From Prochlorococcus sp. MIT 0603 (GTDB lineage Bacteria > Cyanobacteriota > Cyanobacteriia > PCC-6307 > Cyanobiaceae), in contig NZ_JNAW01000004.1 of assembly GCF_000760215.1 (NCBI RefSeq), positions 62,001 to 126,000 on the forward strand: a stretch of 64,000 bases of DNA, given 5' to 3'. Shown here piece by piece: positions 54,663-64,000 of the stretch. A model generated the notes under the pieces. That model saw only the letters and a program-made list of their open reading frames with translations. It was not told the DNA's origin and searched no databases. Position 1 is the first letter of the stretch, and each line of letters starts with the position of its first letter. The position numbers were made by a program, and so were the translations under genes.

Positions 54663-54771
54663 AGTGGATTAATCACCAATTCAATCTTAAGGATGGCAGG
54701 AGTTGGAACATCATGGAAAATAAAGTTTAAAGTTCAAATGATTCTTCCAAATCATCAACAACTACTAATGT

Positions 54772-55758
54772 ATGAATTCTGACATTCTATTTCTAGCAAG
54801 TCTTGTTGCTGTTGTGCTTTTTGGTTCAGCATTCTGCTCTGGGGTAGAAGCCGCTCTTTTATCAGTCAATCCATTAAGGGTACATGAACTTGCTGAAAAA
54901 CCTAATCCAATAAGAGGGGCTAGGAAATTAGCGAAGTTACGTCAACGTCTTGGAAGGACACTAACTGTTGTAACCATTGCAAATAATAGTTTTAATATTT
55001 TCGGAAGTTTGATGTTAGGTATCTACGCTACTTTCGTTTTCACAGAAGGATTACATCGAGCATTGTTTTCTATAGGGTTAACAATGCTTGTACTTCTTGT
55101 AAGTGAAATACTTCCAAAATCAATAGGGGCAAAGTTCCCTTTACGAATATCACTTGCAAGTGCACCCATACTTCATCTTTTAAGTGTATTAATGCGCCCA
55201 TTAATACTTCCATTAGAACACTTATTGCCCGTAATTACTGCAGAAAGCGAGATTAGTACAGATGAAGAAGAAATCCAACAAATGGCAAAGATAGGTTCCC
55301 AACAAGGCCAAATTGAAGCAGATGAAGCTGCAATGATAAGCAAAGTTTTTCAACTTAACGATCTAACTGCTAGAGACCTAATGACCCCAAGAGTTGCCAC
55401 TCCTACACTTGATGGATCTATGACATTAGATAAATTACGCACAAATCTCTTAACAAATAATTCTCAATGCTGGGTAGTACTAGGGAAAGAAGTAGACAAG
55501 GTTTTGGGCATAGCCAAGCGCGAGCGTTTACTCACAGCATTAGTACAGGGCCATACTCAATTGACACCCTTAGATCTTTGTGAAGCTGTGGAATTTGTCC
55601 CGGAAATGATTCGAGTAGATCGATTGCTGACTTGTTTTAACAAAGACAAAACAGGGACAAGAGTAGTAGTTGATGAATTTGGTGGTTTTGTAGGTTTAAT
55701 AGGTGCTGAATCAGTACTGGCTGTTTTAGCTGGATGGTGGAGAACATCAAATAAATGA
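54772..55758 (+). CDS. CNNM/hemolysin-like transmembrane protein with CBS region
   Basis: Members (CorB/CorC, CNNM) are linked to magnesium or other cation transport. The first 150 residues have about four hydrophobic spans with FCSGVEAALLSVNPLRVHEL and IANNSFNIFGSLMLGI, the CNNM signature. Residues 160-240 include EEIQQMAKIGSQQGQIEADEA and ARDLMTPR, the start of the CBS pair, but at 328 residues the C-terminal CorC domain is missing. Its stop overlaps the next ATG by 4 bases; first gene of a four-gene operon. Confidence 0.85.
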   Translation: MNSDILFLASLVAVVLFGSAFCSGVEAALLSVNPLRVHELAEKPNPIRGARKLAKLRQRLGRTLTVVTIANNSFNIFGSLMLGIYATFVFTEGLHRALFSIGLTMLVLLVSEILPKSIGAKFPLRISLASAPILHLLSVLMRPLILPLEHLLPVITAESEISTDEEEIQQMAKIGSQQGQIEADEAAMISKVFQLNDLTARDLMTPRVATPTLDGSMTLDKLRTNLLTNNSQCWVVLGKEVDKVLGIAKRERLLTALVQGHTQLTPLDLCEAVEFVPEMIRVDRLLTCFNKDKTGTRVVVDEFGGFVGLIGAESVLAVLAGWWRTSNK

Positions 55759-57077
55759 TGTATTCACAATCAACTTCAGAATCATGTAGTGTTTTACTCA
55801 AGAGATGGGAGAAGGGGTTAGATCTAACTTGCCTTGAACAAAAACAACTTTCAGGAGAGCTCAAGGCTCTTAACAAGCAAATCAATCGATTGTCAAATAG
55901 ACATATACGTATAGCTGCCTTCGGCAGAGTAGGCGTTGGGAAATCAAGCCTATTAAATGCCCTTATTGGCAAGAATATCTTTGCGACTAATATTGCCCAT
56001 GGATTTACCCGAAAGACTGCAGGCGTTGTTTGGGACCAGTCTGTTGAAAGTTTGCAAACTATTGAATTTATAGACACCCCTGGTATTGATGAAATTTCCG
56101 CGAATGCTCGTGCTCGTTTAGCCTCAAAAGCGGCCCTTGAATCTGACTTAATTTTATTAGTACTCGACAGTGATATGACTAAAATTGAGCTTAATGCACT
56201 TCAATCACTCCTTGAAAATTCAAAGCCTATATTATTAGTCCTAAACCGGTGTGACCAATGGGAAGGGAAAGAAATACAAAAACTTGTTCAAAGTATTAGG
56301 ACTCGTCTCCCTGCTTCAGCCAAGAAACTAATTATTGAGACGGTAGCAGCAGCACCTCGTAAAGCAAAATTCTTTTCAAATGGACGCATCCGCAGTGAAG
56401 AATGTGAGGCGGATGTAGATGTCCTTAAACAAAGATTACTAAATATCTTAGAGGAACAAGGCAATACTCTTTTAACACTAAATGCTCTTCGACAAGCAGA
56501 AAATTTTTACCATATTCTGAAAAATGGACGTTTAAAACGACGTAAATCAGAAGCACAGACTCTTATTGGCAAATTCGCAGCATTAAAAGCATCAGGAGTT
56601 GCAGTTAATCCTCTCCTAATCTTTGACTTTGCAACAGGGCTAGCTTTAGATACTGCTTTGATAATTCAACTAAGTAAAATATATGGATTAGATGTACAAC
56701 GACATTCAGCAAGGAAATTACTAAAGGAGCTTTCTATTAACAACAGTTTGCTAGGCGGGACTCAAATTGGGATCCAATTTTTATTAGGAGTGATTCAACA
56801 CATTTTATTCCTAGCAACTCCTTTAACCGGGGGACTAAGTCTTGCACCTTCAGCACCAGTCGCTTTAGCACAAGCTGCTGTAGCAGTTCACACCACAAAA
56901 CTAACCGGACGATTGGCTGCAGAGGAGCTACTTCGCAATAGCCAAATTTCAGGAGCTAATCCACAATCAATATTACGGCACCTTATAAAAACAAACCCCA
57001 GTATTCAACAATATGTATTCAGGTGGAGTATGAGAAGCAATCAGCAATGTAAAAGCATGCAAAGTCTCTTGCCATGA
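55755..57077 (+). CDS. Era/YihA-type GTP-binding protein with membrane tail (DUF697)
   Basis: A 440-residue GTPase: G1 RIAAFGRVGVGKSSLLNALIG, G3 FIDTPGIDE, G4 VLNRCDQW in place of NKxD. Helical linkers follow, and hydrophobic stretches near residues 285-305 and 350-385 (LLGVIQHILFLATPLTGGLS) form the DUF697-type membrane tail. It may act at the membrane or with ribosomes; role unknown. ATGA overlaps link it to the genes on both sides. Confidence 0.82.
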   Translation: MMYSQSTSESCSVLLKRWEKGLDLTCLEQKQLSGELKALNKQINRLSNRHIRIAAFGRVGVGKSSLLNALIGKNIFATNIAHGFTRKTAGVVWDQSVESLQTIEFIDTPGIDEISANARARLASKAALESDLILLVLDSDMTKIELNALQSLLENSKPILLVLNRCDQWEGKEIQKLVQSIRTRLPASAKKLIIETVAAAPRKAKFFSNGRIRSEECEADVDVLKQRLLNILEEQGNTLLTLNALRQAENFYHILKNGRLKRRKSEAQTLIGKFAALKASGVAVNPLLIFDFATGLALDTALIIQLSKIYGLDVQRHSARKLLKELSINNSLLGGTQIGIQFLLGVIQHILFLATPLTGGLSLAPSAPVALAQAAVAVHTTKLTGRLAAEELLRNSQISGANPQSILRHLIKTNPSIQQYVFRWSMRSNQQCKSMQSLLP

Positions 57078-57664
57078 ATCAACATTCATATTCTTCTATA
57101 GCTTTGTTAGGAACAAGTGCAGATCCTCCAACAACAGGTCACAAAGCTCTTCTAATGGGTTTAAGCAATCTCTTCCCGAAAGTCATCACTTGGGCAAGTG
57201 ACAATCCAGCGAAGGAACACAAGGCCTCTCTAAAACAACGTCATGAACTTCTGAATATCTTAGTAAAAGCTATCGCTCTACCAAACATAGAACTAAAGCA
57301 AGAATTAAGTAGTCAATGGGCAATAAAGACTATAGACAAAGCTATTGAATGTTGGCCAGGAAAAAAGCTAATTCTAATAATAGGCAGTGATCTGATCAAT
57401 GATCTTCCTAATTGGTTTGAAGCAAAAAACGTTCTTAGCAAGGCTCAACTAGGCATTGTTCCTCGTCAGGGTTGGCCTATGAGTAATACAGATCTAAAAC
57501 CAATTTATGATCTTGGAGGTGTAATCAAAATATTACCGTTAAATATTCCTGACACTGCCAGCTCAGATATCCATACACAGCAATTGCTTTCTCAAATACC
57601 AAAAGCAATATTGCCAATTCTTAAACAAAAAAACCTTTATGGTATCTCCAAAAGAATCCAATGA
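57074..57664 (+). CDS. nadD: Nicotinate-nucleotide adenylyltransferase
   Basis: NadD joins nicotinate mononucleotide to ATP to give deamido-NAD. The 196-residue protein has the nucleotidyltransferase start ALLGTSADPPTTGHKALLMG (the TGH of the GxFxPxHxGH family), LILIIGSDLINDLPNWFEA, LGIVPRQGWPM, and the C-terminal TASSDIHTQ in place of ISSTxIR. It precedes nadE with an ATGA overlap, so NAD synthesis is encoded in one unit. Confidence 0.88.
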   Translation: MNQHSYSSIALLGTSADPPTTGHKALLMGLSNLFPKVITWASDNPAKEHKASLKQRHELLNILVKAIALPNIELKQELSSQWAIKTIDKAIECWPGKKLILIIGSDLINDLPNWFEAKNVLSKAQLGIVPRQGWPMSNTDLKPIYDLGGVIKILPLNIPDTASSDIHTQQLLSQIPKAILPILKQKNLYGISKRIQ

Positions 57665-59355
57665 GAGTATCTCTAGCTCAGCTAAATCCAATCATCGGAG
57701 ACTTGGAAGGGAATAGCAAGAAAATTATTACTGCCTGCCGAAAAGCTAAGAAACAAAATGCAAACATTCTTATCACTCCTGAACTCTCCCTATTGGGCTA
57801 TCCACCACGAGATTTACTTTTAAGCCCTATGTTTTTAGAACGTCAATGGGTGATTCTTGATACAATCATAAATCACATTGCAAAAGAGAGTCCGAATCTA
57901 TCGCTTCTGATTGGCATTGCAGAGCCAACGAAGGACAATCAAATACCAAAATTATTCAATTCAATAGCACTAGTAAACGCAAAAGGGTGGGATATTGTTG
58001 CAAGGAAACAATTGCTTCCGACATATGATGTGTTTGATGAAAAAAGGTACTTTAGGTCTGCAAATAATTCAGGATCGATACATATCAATCTCAATGGTAA
58101 AGACTGGCACATTGGGCTAACAATATGCGAAGACTTATGGGTCGAAGAAAAAATCCAAGGGCAACGAATAATCGGGCCAGACCCAATAGCAGGTCTTACT
58201 AACAAGGGAATTGATTTACTCCTAAACCTCTCAGCATCTCCTTTTAGTCATCGCAAAGTCCTATTACGTCAAGAGATAGCTGCAGAAGCTGCAAAAAGAC
58301 TATCCTGTCCCGTAATTTATCTCAATCAAGTTGGTGGAAATGACGAGTTAATATTTGATGGGTCCAGCTTTGCAACAGATAAAAAAGGAGAGGTTATTTT
58401 TAATCTACCTACATGTCGAGAGTCTATTGCTATTTGGGATTCAACTCCTACCTCACATGATTCAATTCAACCTCTAAGCGATGCTCAAGAAATACTTTTA
58501 CAAGTATTAGCACTTGGGCTACGAGACTATGTCCAAAAGTGTGGATTCAAAAGTGTTGTACTTGGATTAAGTGGGGGGATTGATTCTGCGTTAGTAGCAG
58601 TTATTGCTTGTGCTGCATTAGGAGCTGAGCAAGTATCTGCTGTCTTAATGCCCTCACCTTGGAATTCAGAAAGCTCTATCACAGATGCTCATCAATTAGC
58701 TAAAAGGCTTGGGTTCCAAACAAAAATAATCCCAATTACATCTCTAATGCAAAGTTATGACAAGGCACTTGAAATACCGTTAGGGGAAATCCCTAACGGT
58801 TTAACTGCAGAAAACCTTCAAGCTCGAATCAGAGGGACTATTCTTATGGCAATAGCAAATAATGAAAACCATCTTTTATTATCAACTGGTAATAAATCTG
58901 AGTTTGCCGTTGGGTATTGCACTCTTTATGGAGACATGAATGGAGGACTATCTGTAATAGGAGACCTTTATAAAACAAGTGTCATACGTTTATGCAACTG
59001 GCTTGACAGTAAAGCCTCCTATAGATGCAGAGAGCATTTAGGGCTACCAAAAGACATAGATCTTATAGGCTCTTCAATACGAAATAAGCCTCCTAGCGCA
59101 GAACTGAGTCCAAATCAACTTGATAGTGACTCACTCCCAAACTATGAAATTCTCGACCCAATTCTCAAAGGTTTAATTGAAGAAAGACATAGTCCAACAA
59201 AACTTGTGCAACAAGGATATGATTCGGTTTTAGTAAATCATATCCAAAAATTATTAAAACAATCTGAATTTAAAAGGCGACAAGCGCCACCTGTTTTAAA
59301 AGTAAGTAATCAAGCATTTGGAAGTGGTTGGAGAATACCTATTGCATCAACATAA
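57661..59355 (+). CDS. nadE: Glutamine-dependent NAD synthetase
   Basis: Turns deamido-NAD to NAD with ammonia from glutamine. The N-terminal nitrilase-like amidase domain (about residues 1-265) has the Glu-Lys-Cys triad in ITPELSLLGYPPRDL, RKQLLPTYDVFDEKRYF and IGLTICEDLW. The C-terminal synthetase has the PP-loop VLGLSGGIDSALVAV and LLSTGNKSEFAVGYCTLYGD. 564 residues, complete. Overlaps nadD by 4 bases. Confidence 0.94.
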   Translation: MRVSLAQLNPIIGDLEGNSKKIITACRKAKKQNANILITPELSLLGYPPRDLLLSPMFLERQWVILDTIINHIAKESPNLSLLIGIAEPTKDNQIPKLFNSIALVNAKGWDIVARKQLLPTYDVFDEKRYFRSANNSGSIHINLNGKDWHIGLTICEDLWVEEKIQGQRIIGPDPIAGLTNKGIDLLLNLSASPFSHRKVLLRQEIAAEAAKRLSCPVIYLNQVGGNDELIFDGSSFATDKKGEVIFNLPTCRESIAIWDSTPTSHDSIQPLSDAQEILLQVLALGLRDYVQKCGFKSVVLGLSGGIDSALVAVIACAALGAEQVSAVLMPSPWNSESSITDAHQLAKRLGFQTKIIPITSLMQSYDKALEIPLGEIPNGLTAENLQARIRGTILMAIANNENHLLLSTGNKSEFAVGYCTLYGDMNGGLSVIGDLYKTSVIRLCNWLDSKASYRCREHLGLPKDIDLIGSSIRNKPPSAELSPNQLDSDSLPNYEILDPILKGLIEERHSPTKLVQQGYDSVLVNHIQKLLKQSEFKRRQAPPVLKVSNQAFGSGWRIPIAST

Positions 59356-59416
59356 TGAGTAAGAAGCTAAGGTTAGATTTAGCAAAGTAAATACTCAAAG
59401 AAAAACCAAAAATTAA

Positions 59417-60556
59417 ATGCCACAATCCGTCCTATCTGCACCGATTTCCAGCATCGGTATCCCTAAAGAAATCAAGCCAGACGAACTTAGAGTTGCTATT
59501 ACCCCAGATGGTGTAAAGGAATTAGTAACCCAGGGTCTAGAGGTCCGAATAGAGACAGGGGCTGGAGAAGGCGTGGGAATTACTGACGAAGCCTTTGCTG
59601 AAGCAGGTGGAATTATAGCGACCCAAGATGAAGCTTGGGATGCCCATCTTATTGTCAAGGTTAAAGAGCCTCAACCTCAAGAATTCAAACTACTGCGAGA
59701 AGATATGGTCTTGTTTACATATCTACATTTGGCAGCATATCCAAAAGTTGCGGAAGCATTATTAAAAGCAGGAACAACAAGTATCGGCTATGAGACTGTC
59801 CAAATGGAGGATGGCAGCCTGCCTTTGCTTGCTCCCATGAGTGAAATTGCAGGGAGATTAGCCGCTCAAATTGGAGCTCATTTACTTGAAAAGCCTAATG
59901 GTGGTAGAGGAGTATTAATCGGAGGATGTACAGGTGTCAGACCTGCAAGAGTTATTGTATTAGGAGCAGGCACCGTAGGTTGGAACGCTGCAAGACTTGC
60001 GGCCGCCATGGATGCAGAAGTGATGCTCCTAGATCGATCACCTGAAAGGTTAAGAAAACTAGAATCACATCGCAAAGGAAGACTTGAAAGCATAGTAAGT
60101 AGCAGAGGTCTTCTTGAAAGATTAATCCCATCAGCTGATCTAATCATAGGTGCAGTGCTTACACCTGGGGGCAGGGCACCGACACTCGTCGACGAAAATA
60201 TGGTTATGCAAATGAAAAGCAACTCTGTAATAGTTGATGTATCTATTGATCAGGGAGGTTGTATTGCTACAAGTATTGAAACCACTCATACAAAACCTAC
60301 TGTAAATATTAAAGGAGTTCAGCATTATGCAGTAAGCAATATGCCTGGCGCAGTACCTTTTACGTCAACTGAAGCATTGGTAAGCGTTACTCTTCCATAT
60401 ATTCTTGGCATTGCAGGTCGTGGTCTTGAAGGGGCAATTACTGAGCGTCCTGAAATAGTATCTGGTTTAAATACAATTAGTGGCTCAATATCCCACCCTG
60501 GGGTAGCCAAAGCTCTTGGTCTCCCACCCAGACATCCAATGGCTTGCTTAAATTAA
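59417..60556 (+). CDS. ald: Alanine dehydrogenase
   Basis: NAD-dependent enzyme interconverting alanine with pyruvate and ammonia. The 379-residue protein has the family start IGIPKEIKPDELRVAITPDG, MVLFTYLHLAAYP, LLAPMSEIAGRLAAQIGA, the NAD fold VIVLGAGTVGWNAARLAA, and VDVSIDQGGC and NMPGAVPFTSTEAL near the end. Follows nadE after 61 bases; may be cotranscribed. Confidence 0.93.
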   Translation: MPQSVLSAPISSIGIPKEIKPDELRVAITPDGVKELVTQGLEVRIETGAGEGVGITDEAFAEAGGIIATQDEAWDAHLIVKVKEPQPQEFKLLREDMVLFTYLHLAAYPKVAEALLKAGTTSIGYETVQMEDGSLPLLAPMSEIAGRLAAQIGAHLLEKPNGGRGVLIGGCTGVRPARVIVLGAGTVGWNAARLAAAMDAEVMLLDRSPERLRKLESHRKGRLESIVSSRGLLERLIPSADLIIGAVLTPGGRAPTLVDENMVMQMKSNSVIVDVSIDQGGCIATSIETTHTKPTVNIKGVQHYAVSNMPGAVPFTSTEALVSVTLPYILGIAGRGLEGAITERPEIVSGLNTISGSISHPGVAKALGLPPRHPMACLN

Positions 60557-60566
60557 AAAATTCCAA

Positions 60567-61661
60567 TTAAATGACAGAAACATTTCTTATAGGCCGTTTT
60601 AAAGAAGAAATAGCTATACCTTCTCTCAAAGAAAGCAATAATGAGGCAGCCTCTAGATAATTAGAAGCCGTTATAATTTTTGAAGAATATTCAGATTGAA
60701 CGCTTAACCCTAATGACTCTAAGTCAACTTTTAAGACTCCAGGGTTAGAAACAATAATGAGTGGAATATCTCTCTCAATGCACCCTAAGACTGCTTCTCC
60801 ACCAAGTGCTCCCTCAGGTGCAATTACTGCACCTACTTTCTCTATGCCAATCAAATCTGACATAGAAAGGCCTCTCATTGTTTTCAGGTTATCGGTAGGG
60901 ATCAAATCGGGAGCTCGACTTAAGCCAACTAAAACACAAGGTAAGAATGTATAGCCAAGTTCTTCTCCAGCAGCACGGGGATCCAATGAGTCTTCCATTG
61001 GCAATGGAAACAAAGCAGGTGCATGGGCACATGGTAGAGATAAATGTCGAACCAATACATGACTGATAATTGCTTCAGCACCTCCCATCAAATCAACGCC
61101 TCTACCTTTCCTATAAGCATCTAATTGCTTGCTCTCCAAGACATCTGGGAACCTTGTCACTACAGCGATAGCAGTTGCACCTGCATCTTTTAATTTCTCC
61201 CCAGCTGTTAATAGGGTCTCTACTGTTAACAGTTCCCCCCAACCTGACCCACTAGAAGATTCTTTTAAAGATATTTCAAGAGGAGACTCGGTGGTAACCA
61301 CAGGGCCTATATCCAAGCCCAAAGTTGCACGGCAACCATCAACTGATTGCAAATGTCTTTGACGTAATTCAGCTTCTAACCCTGCATCAAATAACACTCC
61401 AACTGTTTGTTTTCTAACAGGTCTCAACAACAAATCACCGCATGCAAATTTATCAATGCTAAAGCCTTCGACATATTGTATTCGCTCATCATTCCAAAAA
61501 AGGGAGGCCCCATTCATAACATTTGGATGAGTAATTAAACATCCACTAGCCGCAGCTAGTAATCGAGCAAATGGAATAGCATCGCCAGCAAACCCTCCAA
61601 CTTCACAACCAATTCCAGTAGGAATTAATAAAAGGGCTGGTAATGGAGCAGAAGAATTCAA
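60567..61661 (-). CDS. DUF3326 protein
   Basis: A 364-residue protein conserved in cyanobacteria and plants. It begins LLIPTGIGCEVGGFAGDAIPFARLLAAASG; other blocks are LITHPNVMNGASLFW, ATAIAVVTRFPD, GVDLMGGAEAIISHVLVRHLSLPCAHAPA, and EGALGGEAVLGCIERDIPLIIV. It looks like an alpha-beta enzyme, but the function is unknown. It converges on ald (10-base gap). Confidence 0.87.
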   Translation of the reverse strand: MNSSAPLPALLLIPTGIGCEVGGFAGDAIPFARLLAAASGCLITHPNVMNGASLFWNDERIQYVEGFSIDKFACGDLLLRPVRKQTVGVLFDAGLEAELRQRHLQSVDGCRATLGLDIGPVVTTESPLEISLKESSSGSGWGELLTVETLLTAGEKLKDAGATAIAVVTRFPDVLESKQLDAYRKGRGVDLMGGAEAIISHVLVRHLSLPCAHAPALFPLPMEDSLDPRAAGEELGYTFLPCVLVGLSRAPDLIPTDNLKTMRGLSMSDLIGIEKVGAVIAPEGALGGEAVLGCIERDIPLIIVSNPGVLKVDLESLGLSVQSEYSSKIITASNYLEAASLLLSLREGIAISSLKRPIRNVSVI

Positions 61662-61665
61662 AATC

Positions 61666-61860
61666 TCATGAGATACTTACAACAGCTTCTATAATTAATT
61701 TTTTAGAACAATCCAATTTCTCAGAAACACTAATACTGGTTATTGCCCATCTTATAGGATCACCAAAATGCCTTAGTCGAGCAATTACAAATTGTCGAAG
61801 GTGATTAATAGGCAATGAGTCTGGCCAATCTAATTCTACTTCTAAAGATTTCAGCCTCAC
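61666..61860 (-). CDS. Small conserved protein, 64 residues
   Basis: Not recognised by name, but it resembles a conserved cyanobacterial short protein placed next to DUF3326 and atpG. Sequence: MRLKSLEVELDWPDSLPINH, RQFVIARLRHFGDPIRWAIT, then a strand SEKLDCSKKLIIEAVV. The alternating strand-helix pattern fits a small alpha-beta fold. It lies 37 bases downstream of atpG and 4 bases upstream of DUF3326. Confidence 0.6.
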   Translation of the reverse strand: MRLKSLEVELDWPDSLPINHLRQFVIARLRHFGDPIRWAITSISVSEKLDCSKKLIIEAVVSIS

Positions 61861-61897
61861 ATTTACCTCTCTCTACCCGAAAGAACTAAAACATCTT

Positions 61898-62848
61898 TTA
61901 TGCACTTGCACCACCAACAACCTCAAGAATTTCCTGAGTAATTGCAGCTTGCCGTGCTTTGTTGTATGTAAGGTTGAGGGTCTTGGCCAATTCTTTTGCA
62001 TTATCACTAGCATTATTCATTGCAGTCATTCTGCTAGCCAGCTCAGAAGCTGCAGCTTCTTGCAATGCTCGAAGCAATTGATTCTGCAAATAAAGAGGGA
62101 GCAACGAATTCAATAAGTCATCAGGAGCCTGCTCAAAAACCACATCAGAAGGTAATGCAGGTTGATCATTCGCAGGTGCAGAATCTTTCTCTATGACAAG
62201 ACGACTATCTTTTGTCGTGATCCTGAAAATTTCATCTTCATCTTCAGCTATGCCTTGTGGATCTAGAGGGAGAAGAGTTTGAACTACTGGGTTGCAGCTA
62301 ACTAAACTGATAAACTTTGTATATATGATCTCAACTCTATCAGTACTTGCTGAAAGGAACTTCGACAAGACTTCACTAGTGGCCTCTTCTGCATCCTTTG
62401 ATGTAGGCACTTGTTCTAGGTCTTGAAAAGAAGCACTAACCTTATACTGATTACTTCTATTTTGAAAATAAGTAATTGCTTTTCTTCCTATTAGAACCAA
62501 ATCAACCTCAAATCCCTGCTTCTTCAATTCATCAAAACGTTGCTCAGTCCGTTTAATAACATTCGTATTATAACCGCCACACAAGCCACGGTCACCAGTC
62601 ACAGAGAGCAATGTAACCTTCTTAACCTCACGTTTTTTGAGCAATGGGGAATCAGCAGCCTCAAATTGCATACGTGACTGAATATTCTCAAGAACTCTTG
62701 CCAAACGATCTGCAAATGGACGACTCTTAAGAACCTGATCTTGCGCACGTCGAACTTTAGCAGCTGCAACAAGACGCATTGCCTCAGTAATCTTGCGAGT
62801 GTTCTTAACGGAAACAATCCTGTCTCGGATTTCCTTTAGGTTTGCCAT
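61898..62848 (-). CDS. atpG: ATP synthase F1 subunit gamma
   Basis: Gamma is the rotating shaft of F1. The start at 62848 gives the family start [20 protein letters not shown]; the longer frame to 62911 adds 21 residues that overlap atpA. Other blocks: [29 protein letters not shown]-like [12 protein letters not shown], and the C-terminal helix [22 protein letters not shown]. The cyanobacterial insert (about residues 195-230) is present. 28 bases after atpA. Confidence 0.94.
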   Translation of the reverse strand: MANLKEIRDRIVSVKNTRKITEAMRLVAAAKVRRAQDQVLKSRPFADRLARVLENIQSRMQFEAADSPLLKKREVKKVTLLSVTGDRGLCGGYNTNVIKRTEQRFDELKKQGFEVDLVLIGRKAITYFQNRSNQYKVSASFQDLEQVPTSKDAEEATSEVLSKFLSASTDRVEIIYTKFISLVSCNPVVQTLLPLDPQGIAEDEDEIFRITTKDSRLVIEKDSAPANDQPALPSDVVFEQAPDDLLNSLLPLYLQNQLLRALQEAAASELASRMTAMNNASDNAKELAKTLNLTYNKARQAAITQEILEVVGGASA

Positions 62849-62876
62849 GAATAAAAATCTCCTGGGTACCCTAAGG

Positions 62877-64000
62877 TTAAGCAGATGCCAACATAGAGGA
62901 CTTAACCTCATTAATTGACTCTCTCAAAACATTCTCAAGATCTTCACTGAGTTTCTTTTCAGATAAAACCTTATCTATATAATCTGGTTTACTGGTTTTT
63001 AAATATTCACGAAGTTCTGAGGAGAATTGTACTACTTGTTCAACAGGGATTTCATCAATCAAACCTTTTACACCTGCATATACAACTGCCACTTGCTCTG
63101 CGAGGTTTAAAGGTGCAAATTGAGCTTGCTTAAGAAGTTCTCTTAAACGCTTTCCTCTTTCAAGTTGTTGCTGAGTAGCTTCATCTAAATCAGAGGCAAA
63201 CTGTGAGAACGCGGCAAGCTCATCAAACTGAGCTAATTCAAGTTTCAAGGTACCTGCAATCTTCTTAATTGCCTTTGTTTGAGCGGCTCCTCCTACTCGA
63301 CTAACAGAGATACCAACATTAATAGCTGGCCGCAAACCTGAGTTAAAAAGATCTGCGCTTAAAAAGATTTGTCCATCAGTAATTGAAATTACATTGGTTG
63401 GAATATAAGCAGAGACATCTCCTGCTTGTGTTTCAATTATCGGCAAAGCTGTCATAGATCCACTGCCCATTGCATCAGAAAGCTTTGCAGCTCTTTCAAG
63501 CAAACGACTGTGACAATAGAAAACATCTCCTGGATAAGCCTCACGACCTGGTGGGCGTCTTAGAAGAAGAGACATCTGGCGATAAGCCTGAGCCTGTTTT
63601 GTTAAATCGTCATAAATAACTAAGGTAGCTTTACCTTGATACATAAAATGCTCAGCTATAGCTGCACCTGTATATGGAGCAAGATATTGTAATGCTGCAG
63701 CTTCTGAAGCACTAGCATTAACAACTATTGTGTATTCTAATGCCCCTTTTTCTCGTAAGACCTCAACAACTTGGGCAACAGAAGCAGACTTCTGGCCAAC
63801 CGCTACATATACACAAACAACATCTTGCCCCTTCTGATTGATGATTGTATCAATCGCAATAGCTGTCTTTCCTGTTTGACGATCTCCAATAATCAACTCT
63901 CGTTGTCCTCTACCTATAGGAATCATTGCATCGATAGAAGTTATGCCTGTCTGCATAGGCTCATGTACAGACTTCCTTTTAATAATTCCAGGGGCTATAG
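62877..64000 (-). CDS. atpA: ATP synthase F1 subunit alpha, partial (5' end beyond the window)
   Basis: The gene runs off the right edge; about 374 C-terminal residues are inside. The frame to the edge reads [18 protein letters not shown] and continues with the Walker A region [30 protein letters not shown], and the loops [19 protein letters not shown] and [18 protein letters not shown]. The end is SSMLASA. An internal ATG at 63956 is not the true start. Part of the main atp cluster with atpG. Confidence 0.95.
   Translation of the reverse strand, partial: IAPGIIKRKSVHEPMQTGITSIDAMIPIGRGQRELIIGDRQTGKTAIAIDTIINQKGQDVVCVYVAVGQKSASVAQVVEVLREKGALEYTIVVNASASEAAALQYLAPYTGAAIAEHFMYQGKATLVIYDDLTKQAQAYRQMSLLLRRPPGREAYPGDVFYCHSRLLERAAKLSDAMGSGSMTALPIIETQAGDVSAYIPTNVISITDGQIFLSADLFNSGLRPAINVGISVSRVGGAAQTKAIKKIAGTLKLELAQFDELAAFSQFASDLDEATQQQLERGKRLRELLKQAQFAPLNLAEQVAVVYAGVKGLIDEIPVEQVVQFSSELREYLKTSKPDYIDKVLSEKKLSEDLENVLRESINEVKSSMLASA

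Overview
The window looks like a chromosome segment of a marine picocyanobacterium, most likely a Prochlorococcus of a low-light type. The support is AT-rich DNA, short intergenic spacing, picocyanobacterial core genes (rpoZ with DUF1818, the Ycf65/PSRP-3 ribosomal protein, DUF3326, atpA-atpG and atpD-atpC in separate clusters, groES-groEL, a pyrR-like gene, gpmI, secG), a very small high-light-inducible (Hli) protein and many tiny hypothetical proteins. The species call is an inference from gene content and composition. No tRNA, rRNA, integrase, transposase or CRISPR array was recognised.

Layout. Bases 1-10900 are mixed: a GC-richer SelO-type AMPylase, gamma-glutamyltransferase, a HupE/UreJ metal permease, a SIMPL protein and an SDR oxidoreductase, separated by decayed DNA that includes a broken DnaB-like helicase. 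Bases 10900-42000 are a long accessory region interspersed with some ordinary genes (murA, arfB, a DMT transporter). It holds a MASE1 two-component system, a Cas4-like nuclease, a serine hydrolase, an OsmC-like gene lacking a normal start, a DnaB-like helicase next to a DUF4116 repeat protein, a tightly overlapping operon of exported proteins, a Zur/Fur-box-preceded CobW/phosphoesterase cluster, hli, a lipoprotein nuclease and the arsenic exporter gene arsJ. Bases 42000-64000 are compact core genome: EVE-domain protein, rpoZ, Hsp70-like, pyrR, gpmI, secG, groEL/ES, atpD/C, ycf65, pepP, an overlapping CNNM-GTPase-nadD-nadE operon, ald, DUF3326, atpG and the 3' part of atpA.

The most unusual signal is in the accessory region. 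The intact EVE-domain gene at 42011 has at least ten partial copies upstream, all on the + strand, at about 11.02, 17.02, 19.03, 20.42, 22.06, 33.57, 36.87, 38.15, 38.73 and 40.50 kb. Each keeps only the first 13-25 codons (the conserved NYWLMKSEP segment), and the better ones also keep 60-150 bases of the EVE leader. Several neighbouring copies flank just one or two genes (serine hydrolase, nuclease lipoprotein, arsJ), so the region reads like an array of gene cassettes separated by a shared head sequence. The leaders and some flanks carry tandem 11-base repeats whose sequence differs between copies but is uniform within a copy, and two copies have long inverted arms with compensatory changes. 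Other genes also have orphan 5' fragments here. I interpret this as the footprint of an undescribed integration, accretion or cassette-exchange process. The mechanism is inference, and no recombinase gene is visible.

How the genes may work together: the core right-hand side covers energy (ATP synthase), NAD synthesis, protein folding and glycolysis. The accessory genes suggest niche traits: metal homeostasis, arsenic efflux, peptide and glutathione turnover, periplasmic functions and DNA-handling enzymes left by mobile DNA.
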